Assembly (NCBI GenBank): GCA_949948715.1
Contig: CATLGW010000022.1
Location: 1 to 40,575, forward strand
Length of the DNA stretch: 40,575 bases
Reading direction: 5' to 3'
Source of the DNA: an uncultured Lachnospiraceae bacterium
Lineage (GTDB): Bacteria; Bacillota; Clostridia; Lachnospirales; Lachnospiraceae
Both the position numbers and the translations under genes were made by a program. Positions 35,618-40,575 of the stretch are shown here, piece by piece. The notes below the pieces were generated by a model. It saw nothing but the letters and a program-made list of their open reading frames with translations, did no database searches and had not been told where the DNA came from. The first letter of the stretch is position 1. Each line of letters begins with the position of its first letter.

Positions 35618-36139
35618 TCACACCTCCTTATTCGCATTGAAAATGTCTTTTATCACCGCCATGCGAGGATCTGGCACGAAGGTATCGCAACCACAGTCCC
35701 TCATATTCAGATTCTGTCCACAGACCGGGCAAACGCCCTTACAGTCCTCCCTGCACAGAATCTTCACAGGCCAGTTTACCAGAATTTCATTGTACACAAA
35801 AGCCTCTACGTCAAGCTGATTCTCCTCCATGCATCCATGGCTGTCCTCATCGTCCTCCGTAGCCGCGTCGGGCGACGCGACAATGCGGTCAAAGGAAAGC
35901 TCCAGTCTGACGGGCGTTTCTGCCAGACATCTGTCACACTCGGCGGCAAATATAAGCTTCACGCTACCCTCCACCCTGGCCTTGTCCGCTCCTGCGTTGG
36001 TGAAGGTAAACTCCACCGGCGTCGACTCCACGATGGGAAAATCTCCCGAACGATTCTCAAACCTGTCCAGCTCTAACGGCACTGCAGTCTGCACCACCAT
36101 GCCCCGCGAGGTCAATACATCGGATAAATTCACTAACAT
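35618..36139 (-). CDS. YceD/DUF177 family protein
   Basis: A 173-residue protein of the YceD family encoded with rpmF across bacteria and linked to 23S rRNA accumulation in plants and E. coli. Cysteine pairs in AAECDRCLAETP and CREDCKGVCPVCGQNL suggest metal binding. The ATG at 36139 has GGGAG 5 bases upstream; a GTG/ATG four codons earlier is less likely. It is the first gene of the rpmF transcript and the last normal chromosomal gene before the mobile region. Confidence 0.92.
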   Translation of the reverse strand: MLVNLSDVLTSRGMVVQTAVPLELDRFENRSGDFPIVESTPVEFTFTNAGADKARVEGSVKLIFAAECDRCLAETPVRLELSFDRIVASPDAATEDDEDSHGCMEENQLDVEAFVYNEILVNWPVKILCREDCKGVCPVCGQNLNMRDCGCDTFVPDPRMAVIKDIFNANKEV

Positions 36140-36191
36140 AACGGCTCCCATGCAAACGGTTTACAATGTGCATATTTTCACACACTTAGAC

Positions 36192-36220
36192 AGTATACAT
36201 AAGATTCCCCGCTTTGTCAA
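36192..36220 (-). promoter_or_regulatory. strong promoter of yceD-rpmF
   Basis: Minus-strand TTGACA (36215-36220), 17-base spacer and TATACT (36192-36197): a perfect -35 and a one-mismatch -10. It remains intact although foreign-looking sequence begins about 100 bases upstream of it. Confidence 0.88.
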
Positions 36221-36263
36221 CAGGAAATTTCTGCCCTTTCGGCCTCTGAAAATTGTAATATTA

Positions 36264-36305
36264 AATGCGAAAGGAAGCGAAAGCCTCCCGACGCATTATT
36301 TTTTT
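36264..36305 (+). terminator. intrinsic terminator at the edge of the mobile region
   Basis: AATGCG (36264-36269) pairs with CGCATT (36292-36297). Inside, GGAAGC and GCCTCC pair around a GAAA tetraloop with one mismatch. On the plus strand a run of Ts follows (TTATTTTTTTA). No plus-strand gene ends here, so it may shield the element's plus-strand genes from incoming transcription, or it may have ended a minus-strand chromosomal gene in the ancestral arrangement. Confidence 0.6.
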
Positions 36306-36333
36306 ACCAAAAAACGGGCAACACTGGCCCCTC

Positions 36334-36579
36334 GGCCATTTTGTAAAGTCTGTATTTATCGGTGAAGGATAACAAGTTTTAAGTCCGGTTTTTAAGGTGA
36401 AAACCGGGCGGCGGTGGAGAGCAGCAACGCCTAAAAAGGCTCCATGTCGTTCAACAAGTTTCCGGCTTTTAAGGTGAAAGCCGGTACGGTCAAGGCGGCC
36501 CAGAAAAAAGACGCCAGCCGGAGCGCGGGAGGCCGGTTGAGAAGTACCCGCCCGAAAATGCAGATTTTACAAAATGGCC
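36334..36579. repeat. 246-bp unit bounded by imperfect inverted repeats
   Basis: The left arm starting GGCCATTTTGTAAAG (36334) matches the reverse complement of the right arm ending at 36579 (CAAAATGGCC). Fourteen bases are identical, then about 15 more match with two substitutions and a one-base indel (arms about 36334-36362 and 36552-36579). Similarity stops abruptly outside GGCC on both sides, as in a MITE. No target-site duplication is evident. Alternatives are a large RNA or DNA fold, or an invertible segment. Confidence 0.6.
36385..36484 (+). other. pair of hairpins with identical loops and a compensatory stem change
   Basis: Hairpin 1 (36385-36407) is CCGGTTTT, loop TAAGGTG, AAAACCGG. 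Hairpin 2 (36462-36484) is CCGGCTTT, loop TAAGGTG, AAAGCCGG. Both stems are 8 perfect pairs and the loops are identical. The single difference is a T-A pair in one and a C-G pair in the other. Each is preceded by AACAAGTTT (directly in 2, five bases further in 1). The compensatory change suggests that structure or palindromic protein binding is selected. The loop contains a Shine-Dalgarno-like AAGGTG. Confidence 0.6.
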
Positions 36580-36617
36580 GGAGTATGCACCCACACCACA
36601 AGGAGGTGAGAACGTGA
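36444..36617 (+). CDS. possible 57-residue basic protein of the mobile region
   Basis: An open frame starts at ATG 36444 (product begins MSFNKFPAFKVKAGTVKAAQ), is rich in Lys and Arg, and ends at a TGA that overlaps the GTG start of the next gene, the coupling style seen throughout this region. AAAAAGG five bases upstream is a weak ribosome site. It contains hairpin 2, and the FKVKAG peptide is echoed as FKVKTG by hairpin 1 in another frame. The hairpin duplication alone could create that similarity, so coding is unproven. Confidence 0.35.
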   Translation: MSFNKFPAFKVKAGTVKAAQKKDASRSAGGRLRSTRPKMQILQNGRSMHPHHKEVRT

Positions 36618-36889
36618 GAAACTACCGATATTTGACGCTGGCAGACCGCGAGGCGCTGGAGTCCCGCTATCTCAAAGGAGAACGCCCGCAGGATATAGCC
36701 GACTCTCTCGGCGTGCATGTGGCGACTATCTACAAAGAGCTGAAACGCGGGGACACTGGGGATCTTGACTGCAACATGCGGCAGGGCTACAACGCAAAGC
36801 TGGCCCAGCTACGGCTCCAGCAAAACCTCAAACGCAGAGGCAGCAAGGCCAAACCTGAACAGCAGAAACTTGAAACTGTCACCACATAA
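36614..36889 (+). CDS. stand-alone IS30-type helix-turn-helix protein
   Basis: A 91-residue protein starting at GTG, with AAGGAGG 7 bases upstream. YRYLTLADREALESRYLKGE, then PQDIADSLGVHVATIYKEL, is the HTH_38 domain found at the N-terminus of IS30-family transposases. The catalytic DDE domain is absent, and a basic tail follows (LQQNLKRRGSKAKPEQQK). It is therefore probably a DNA-binding regulator rather than a broken transposase, since the frame is intact and ends normally. It lies next to the hairpin and inverted-repeat unit, which could hold its binding sites; this is inference. Confidence 0.7.
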   Translation: MRNYRYLTLADREALESRYLKGERPQDIADSLGVHVATIYKELKRGDTGDLDCNMRQGYNAKLAQLRLQQNLKRRGSKAKPEQQKLETVTT

Positions 36890-36913
36890 CGCACAAGAAA
36901 GGAACACTCCGCC

Positions 36914-37498
36914 ATGATGTTAGAAGAATTTGAAAAAAGAACGGGCTACTTCCCTACCATGGAAGAATACGCAGCGATCGAGAAAGCTTATATGGAATTT
37001 AGCGGCGACAAAGACGCCTTTTGCAAAGCCTACAAAAAGAACGAGGACGGGATCGCCGAAAGGATCCAGCGCGAGGTGAATATGCAGCACATCAACGCGC
37101 AGAGCGAGGCTGAGAAAGCTCAGAAGGCCATGGAAGAACGGATCGCAGAGCTGGAGAAGGCTCTGGAGCGCGAGCAGGAATGGCGGCCCTACGAGGACAC
37201 CGACAACGTGCAGCAGGCCGACTACGAAAGACTGGCGATCCAATCTGACACCGAGCACATGAGCGACGAAAAGGCCAAGGATCTGCTCTATGAGTGGTAC
37301 GGCTTCGCCAAGGAGAAGATCAAGATCCACCGGACGCTCCCGCGGTACGAAGTCAACCGGCACCGGCAGCTCCGCAAAGTCGGAGAAATCGACCGGGCCC
37401 CGCTCTACAATGCGACCGACTGGAACTATATCCGCTTCGACTGCGGCTGCATGAGCTACGAGCTTTACAACGACAACCTGCGGCCATATATGCACTGA
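36914..37498 (+). CDS. unknown mobile-region protein, partly coiled coil
   Basis: A 194-residue protein. The N-terminus MMLEEFEKRTGYFPTMEEYA, then AIEKAYMEFSGDKDAFCKAY, resembles small proteins common in phage and conjugative elements of gut Firmicutes, recalled without a firm family name. Residues about 70-100 are a charged helix or coiled coil (EAEKAQKAMEERIAELEKAL). The C-terminus holds FDCGCMSYELY. The ATG at 36914 is preceded by AAAGGA 10 bases upstream; a second ATG follows at once. The gene is intact. The function is unknown. Confidence 0.7.
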   Translation: MMLEEFEKRTGYFPTMEEYAAIEKAYMEFSGDKDAFCKAYKKNEDGIAERIQREVNMQHINAQSEAEKAQKAMEERIAELEKALEREQEWRPYEDTDNVQQADYERLAIQSDTEHMSDEKAKDLLYEWYGFAKEKIKIHRTLPRYEVNRHRQLRKVGEIDRAPLYNATDWNYIRFDCGCMSYELYNDNLRPYMH

Positions 37499-37512
37499 AA
37501 GGAGGCACCGGC

Positions 37513-37788
37513 ATGGCAAACACTGACGACTTCAAATATGACGCCGCTCTCTTGTGCCGGGCTTCGTTTCCGGCCGTTCTGGAGGACGGCGGCCGCCCCG
37601 GCATTGTGGAGGTATCAGTTTACCGGCTCAATGCCGTGGCCGTCACCAGTTATCTGCTCGACGGCTTCGAGCCCCTGCTCCGTTTTCTCGGCATGGACGG
37701 GACGGACACCTACATAACCCGGCACGAGGTTGACGACCTTTTCACCGTCGTGCATATCGACAAGGAGGCAGCACCATGGCAGCAATAA
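37513..37788 (+). CDS. unknown 91-residue mobile-region protein
   Basis: A small acidic protein (begins MANTDDFKYDAALLCRASFP) with an AAAGGAGG ribosome site 7 bases before the ATG. Its frame is also open further upstream through the previous gene, but the ribosome site fixes the start at 37513. VYRLNAVAVTSYLLDGF and FTVVHIDKEAAPWQQ look structured. Its last 13 bases overlap the next gene. No family recognised. Confidence 0.6.
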   Translation: MANTDDFKYDAALLCRASFPAVLEDGGRPGIVEVSVYRLNAVAVTSYLLDGFEPLLRFLGMDGTDTYITRHEVDDLFTVVHIDKEAAPWQQ

Positions 37789-38597
37789 ACGCAATCGCAA
37801 AAGACTGGGCCGACGAGCTCCGCGACGGGATCGCATGGGTGATCGTCTGGAAAACCGGCCGAAGCTGGAACGCTACGGCGGTATGGCTGAACAGTGACGA
37901 CGACACCTTCGAGCCGGAGGATCTGGAGCAGGCCCGCAAGATACTGGCGCAGGATCCGAACGCCGTTATGCTGAACGGCTACTACTGCGGACACTTCGGC
38001 GAGGACATGACCGTGGCAGAGCTGGCGGCAGGGATCCGCTGGCACTACGAGAACGGCTACAACCTGCTGGACGGCTCGACGGCATTTCCCCCGGAACCTA
38101 TGGAGCGCCCGGCTGATCTTCCGGCCTCTCTCCCGTGGTACGGCAAGGCCACCAGCACAGAGCCGGATCCCTATGTTTACGACGGATACATGAGCCCGGA
38201 GGACTTCGAGCTCATGCACAAGAACATGGGGGCAGACCGGCAGCGGGAAAAGTCACCGCCCGAAGGCCCCACCGCAGAGCTGACGCTCACCTTTACGCCA
38301 GAAACGGCCGCCGCACTTCTGGAGGCAATAACACCGCCCCTGCTACGGGCCGTCCAGTATGCTGCCGAAGTGGCAAGGAAGGCATGGGACGCCTTCATGG
38401 AAGTGGTAAAAAAGGCAGCGGCAATCGCGGCTGATCTGGCGGGCAAATTCGTGGACGCTATGCTCCGCACCGCGAACGACCACCCGAAATGGTGGCACTA
38501 CTACAAGCACGCAAAGAAGTGGCGCGTGCGCAAGAAATACAAGCGACGGCTGGAACGGCAGCTCTACGACAAACTGCTGGCCGCCGCTTCTGGATAG
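37776..38597 (+). CDS. unknown 273-residue mobile-region protein
   Basis: Starts inside the end of the previous gene, with AAGGAGG 6-7 bases upstream. Residues 1-110 contain WVIVWKTGRSWNATAVWLNS and VMLNGYYCGHFGEDMTV, which resemble nothing I can name. A middle region has the acidic motif YDGYMSPEDFELM. The C-terminal third is alanine-rich and helical (VAAI-type helices such as EVVKKAAAIAADLAGKF), ending in a strongly basic tail RVRKKYKRRLERQLYDKLL. A membrane-interacting or nucleic-acid-binding tail is possible. Function unknown. Confidence 0.65.
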   Translation: MAAINAIAKDWADELRDGIAWVIVWKTGRSWNATAVWLNSDDDTFEPEDLEQARKILAQDPNAVMLNGYYCGHFGEDMTVAELAAGIRWHYENGYNLLDGSTAFPPEPMERPADLPASLPWYGKATSTEPDPYVYDGYMSPEDFELMHKNMGADRQREKSPPEGPTAELTLTFTPETAAALLEAITPPLLRAVQYAAEVARKAWDAFMEVVKKAAAIAADLAGKFVDAMLRTANDHPKWWHYYKHAKKWRVRKKYKRRLERQLYDKLLAAASG

Positions 38598-38608
38598 GAG
38601 GCAGCCAC

Positions 38609-38782
38609 ATGATCGTTGTCACCTATGAAAACTACAAAGGCGGCACGAATAACCTCGCCGTCGCAATCGAAACCAAAACCGGCAACCGGGCCACCAGCAC
38701 CCACGGGAAGGATCAGGCGATCGAAAACCTGCGCCGAAAACTCCGGGCCCTGACTGGCAAATACAAGGAGGTGAGCACATGA
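38609..38782 (+). CDS. unknown 57-residue mobile-region protein
   Basis: Preceded by AGGAGG 7 bases before the ATG. The product (MIVVTYENYKGGTNNLAVAI...) is small and basic near the C-terminus (ENLRRKLRALTGKYKEV). Its TGA stop overlaps the ATG of the following zinc-ribbon gene (ATGA). No known family. Confidence 0.6.
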   Translation: MIVVTYENYKGGTNNLAVAIETKTGNRATSTHGKDQAIENLRRKLRALTGKYKEVST

Positions 38783-38949
38783 AGTACAGAGTTTGCCCGA
38801 AATGTGGCGCACATTTAGACCATGGCGAGTCCTGCGACTGCGAGGATCGCGTTGAGCGGGAAACCGCGAAGCAGGGCGCAGATCCGGCAGCCAAACTGGC
38901 AACCATGGACAAGCGCGAGCCCGTTCTCGCACTCATGCCCGGCGCATAA
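38779..38949 (+). CDS. small zinc-ribbon protein
   Basis: A 56-residue protein starting MKYRVCPKCGAHLDHGESCD. CPKC and CDC provide four cysteines in the usual order for a small zinc-binding fold, followed by a charged tail. AAGGAGG lies 7 bases before the ATG, which overlaps the previous stop. Similar zinc-ribbon proteins are frequent in conjugative elements and phages of Firmicutes; their role is not known. The tail may be altered, because the next zinc-ribbon frame has no start of its own. Confidence 0.7.
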   Translation: MKYRVCPKCGAHLDHGESCDCEDRVERETAKQGADPAAKLATMDKREPVLALMPGA

Positions 38950-39101
38950 CCGGCGCACGGTATGAGACATGCCGCGAGTGCGGGCTGGAATGGAATATAA
39001 GCAAGCAAGCGACGATCCCGTGATATGGCTACCTCTGCCCGCGGTGCCGGGCCAAGTACAAGCAACCACGCAGGATCCAACCGAAAGGAGCAAACACATG
39101 A
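38940..39101 (+). pseudogene. second zinc-ribbon gene interrupted by an in-frame TGA
   Basis: One reading frame encodes ARYETCRECGLEWNISKQ, then ATIP, a TGA at 39021-39023, then YGYLCPRCRAKYKQPRR and a TGA at 39099-39101 that overlaps the ATG of the next gene (ATGA). The two CxxC pairs of one zinc ribbon (CREC and CPRC) lie on opposite sides of the TGA, in the same frame. The frame is open back to 38856 but has no ATG, GTG or TTG. The gene therefore seems to carry a nonsense codon and perhaps a lost start, or it depends on read-through or frameshifting from the upstream gene. A sequencing error is also possible. Confidence 0.6.
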
Positions 39102-40396
39102 GAAACGAGGTTATTTTTGACAGCAGGGGGATCCCTGACATTATGGTGGTATTCACGCCGGACGAGCTGGGCCTCCCGGCAGAAATCAGAGGCAAGGCCG
39201 TGAAGGAGTACGCGATCAGCAAGTACCCCAACACTCTGATCGAGGGCGTGCCCTACTCCCTGCCCTACCAGCAGCCCGCCGTCAACATCAACCACGACGA
39301 GGCGATCCGGCTCTGCGAAAGCAAGGGCCCCGGCTGGCACTTAATCACTAATGACGAGTGGGCCGCGCTGGCACACCAGAGCCGCAAGAACGGCACCCAC
39401 CCCCGCGGAAACACTGACTGCGGAAAGAGCCACAGCCACCCGGAGGAAACCGGCACTACATACAGAGACAGCAGCGGGGACAGCAAAACCCTGACCGGCT
39501 CCGGCCCGGTGACATGGAACCACGACCACACGGCCGAGGGAGTCGCCGACATGTGCGGCAATATCTTTGAACACGTCGGCGGGATCCGCTTCTTAAACGG
39601 GCAGGTGCAGGTGATCCCCAACAACGAAGCGGCAGCAGGCGCGGATCAGTCCAAAGACTCGAAGGAGTGGACGCCGCTCTATACTGCCGACGGCGACACA
39701 ATCTTCTACAACGTGGAGGACGGCGAGATCAAGCTCCAACCGGTAGCACCGGACAGCAAAGACTACGACGGCGTGCCGTTCGTGGATCTGGACGGCTCGG
39801 CTCTGGAAGTGCCGGAGAAACTGATCGAGCTCGGCCTCTATCCCACCAGCGAGGACTACAACGGCCGCGAATACTTCTGGCTGGACACTGACGGAGAAAG
39901 GATCGTGCTCCGCGGGGGCGGCTGGAGCTACGGTGCGACCGCTGGTGTGTTCTCCTTCATCGGCGACAACTCCCGCGCGGATGTCGACTGGGCCGTGGGC
40001 TTCCGCTCCGCTTTAATTCGGTACTCTGGCGACTCTGGCGATCTGGATAATCTGGACGGCAAAGACGGCAAGCAGACCGACGAACCGAGAGAAGAAACCG
40101 CCGCGCCGTCGTTCGACGCGCTGCCCGGCCCCGTACAGTTACCCACGCTTGTGCGGCTTATACTGGCCCGCCAGCTGACTGTCCTCTACGAAGCGGCAGG
40201 CGGCAAGGATCCCGAAGGCTTCAAGCGCATAGCGAACACGGCCACCGACAAGGAGCTCCAGCAGGCTGCGGCCCTCTCGCTGTCTCTGTCTCAGGTGAAC
40301 GCGGCCGTGGAACTTTATCGCAACGTGAGCCAGCAGCTCAAAATTGCCAACACCCTGACGCTGACGATCGGGAAGGAGGCGGCCGACCATGAATAA
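39098..40396 (+). CDS. FGE-sulfatase/C-type-lectin-fold variable protein, probable DGR target
   Basis: A 432-residue protein starting at an ATG with AAAGGAG 7 bases upstream. Residues about 60-306 carry the formylglycine-generating-enzyme-like lectin fold: GWHLITNDEWAALA (79-92), GVADMCGNIFEHVGG (148-162) and RGGGWSYGATAGVF up to GFRSAL (272-306). This end corresponds to the variable region of DGR target proteins in phages and gut Firmicutes, where a displayed binding surface is diversified. The enzyme's catalytic cysteines are not expected or seen. An unusual feature is a 126-residue tail after the variable region: a Gly/Asp-rich linker (SGDSGDLDNLDGKDG) and a helical segment to the end. No signal peptide is evident. 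The stop overlaps the next gene by 8 bases. The fold call is firm; DGR membership is likely but needs the reverse transcriptase. Confidence 0.82.
   Translation: MRNEVIFDSRGIPDIMVVFTPDELGLPAEIRGKAVKEYAISKYPNTLIEGVPYSLPYQQPAVNINHDEAIRLCESKGPGWHLITNDEWAALAHQSRKNGTHPRGNTDCGKSHSHPEETGTTYRDSSGDSKTLTGSGPVTWNHDHTAEGVADMCGNIFEHVGGIRFLNGQVQVIPNNEAAAGADQSKDSKEWTPLYTADGDTIFYNVEDGEIKLQPVAPDSKDYDGVPFVDLDGSALEVPEKLIELGLYPTSEDYNGREYFWLDTDGERIVLRGGGWSYGATAGVFSFIGDNSRADVDWAVGFRSALIRYSGDSGDLDNLDGKDGKQTDEPREETAAPSFDALPGPVQLPTLVRLILARQLTVLYEAAGGKDPEGFKRIANTATDKELQQAAALSLSLSQVNAAVELYRNVSQQLKIANTLTLTIGKEAADHE
39911..40012 (+). other. candidate DGR variable repeat (VR)
   Basis: Codons 272-305 from CGC (Arg of RGGGW) to GCT (Ala of GFRSA). 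The spacing, W to AGVF, seven residues, R, seven residues, GFR, equals that of DGR targets as I remember them (AGVF-7-R-7-GFR). At the sites where those are typically Asn, the codons here are AGC, TAC, ACC, ATC, GAC, AAC, GAT, GAC and GCC. All end in C or T, as expected if adenines of AAY template codons were mutated. The template repeat was not found in the window. Confidence 0.6.
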
Positions 40397-40575
40397 CCTC
40401 CGCGAAGTTTTCCAGAAATATGCGGCCGTCGTGTTCTTTGATACCGAAACAAGCGGGCTCGACGCCGACACCTGCCAGATCATAGAGCTGGCGGCGATCC
40501 GGATCGAGCAGACCGGCCGGGGCACCCTCCGAGTGGTGAAAACCTTCGACGACTTCATAAGGCTGCCGGAGGGCG
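40389..40575 (+). CDS. DnaQ-like 3'-5' exonuclease, cut by the window edge
   Basis: The first 62 codons of a DEDD-family exonuclease. VVFFDTETSGLDADTCQIIE contains the ExoI motif DTE (metal-binding Asp and Glu), with the following ELAAIRIE typical of DNA polymerase III epsilon-like nucleases. It starts 8 bases inside the end of the variable-protein gene, so the two are translationally coupled. The later motifs lie beyond the window, so whether it is a stand-alone nuclease or fused cannot be told. Confidence 0.8.
   Translation, partial: MNNLREVFQKYAAVVFFDTETSGLDADTCQIIELAAIRIEQTGRGTLRVVKTFDDFIRLPEG

Larger units (their letters stand above)
36334..40575 (+). mobile_element. left part of a probable integrated element (prophage or ICE)
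   Basis: From here to the right edge all genes lie on the plus strand, are short, overlap at start and stop codons, and are mostly of unknown type. They include an IS30-type DNA-binding protein, zinc ribbons and a DGR-type target. The preceding 34 kb is conserved housekeeping sequence on mainly the minus strand. In related Clostridia, ackA is often found upstream of yceD; it is not here. No integrase, attachment-site duplication or structural phage gene is visible, so the element type and true ends are not determined. Confidence 0.6.

Noticed and set aside
36614..36889. Broken IS30 transposase.
   Set aside because: The frame is intact with a proper start and stop, and no DDE-domain remnant follows, so a stand-alone DNA-binding protein fits better.
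38858..38864. GGGAAAC heptamer as a -1 slippery site that could fuse the two zinc-ribbon frames.
   Set aside because: The heptamer is not in the X-XXY-YYZ phase relative to the upstream gene's codons, so it would not support the needed shift.
36334..40575. A template repeat for the DGR target within the window.
   Set aside because: No second copy of the RGGGW...GFRSA coding stretch was seen on either strand by eye.
1..40575. tRNA, rRNA, CRISPR arrays or complete insertion sequences.
   Set aside because: No cloverleaf-like T-loop plus CCA region, no rRNA landmarks, no regularly spaced repeats and no complete transposase were seen on reading; a covariance scan was not possible.

Overview
The window looks like a chromosomal segment of a Gram-positive Clostridia member, most likely Lachnospiraceae. 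This is an inference from gene order and protein flavour: ylxM-ffh-rpsP-khpA-rimM-trmD-rplS-lepB-ylqF-lepB-rnhB, and yceD-rpmF-plsX-acpP-rnc-smc-ftsY. Good consensus-type sigma-A promoters, strong AGGAGG ribosome binding sites and GTG/TTG starts fit that group. No rRNA, tRNA or CRISPR array was recognised.

Layout. 1-1.9 kb: a polytopic membrane glycosyltransferase on the plus strand. 1.9-7.3 kb, minus strand: a lipid and GTPase operon read DUF512 radical-SAM protein, der, plsY, gpsA, methyltransferase. 7.5 kb: a divergent promoter with abutting -35 boxes serves that operon and prs (plus strand). 8.8-23.4 kb, minus strand: one long run of closely packed genes from a strong promoter upstream of ylxM. 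It covers protein targeting (ylxM, ffh), ribosome and tRNA maturation (rpsP, khpA, rimM, a trmD-acetyltransferase fusion, rplS, rbgA/ylqF), two signal peptidases, rnhB, orphan FliK-like and FlhB-like genes, yraN, pgeF and a two-component system. 23.5-28.7 kb: helD, a YitT-family membrane protein, a frameshifted AgrA-like receiver remnant and threonine ammonia-lyase. 28.7-36.1 kb, minus strand: ftsY, smc, rnc, acpP, plsX, rpmF and yceD, joining fatty acid and phospholipid supply with the signal-recognition-particle receptor and chromosome condensation.

From about 36.3 kb to the right edge the character changes: genes switch to the plus strand, are small, overlap at start/stop codons and are mostly unfamiliar. 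This is probably the left part of an integrated mobile element (prophage or integrative conjugative element) placed just upstream of the yceD promoter. It holds a 246-bp stretch bounded by imperfect inverted repeats, two hairpins with identical loops and a compensatory stem change, a stand-alone IS30-type helix-turn-helix protein, several unknown proteins, and two zinc-ribbon genes, one interrupted by an in-frame TGA.

It also holds a 432-residue formylglycine-generating-enzyme/C-type-lectin protein. The RGGxW...GFRSA end of its domain matches the variable region of diversity-generating retroelement (DGR) targets. The reverse transcriptase and template repeat are not in the window and would be expected to the right, beyond a DnaQ-type exonuclease cut by the window edge. 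The DGR target and its small-gene neighbourhood are the best candidates for unusual biology here.
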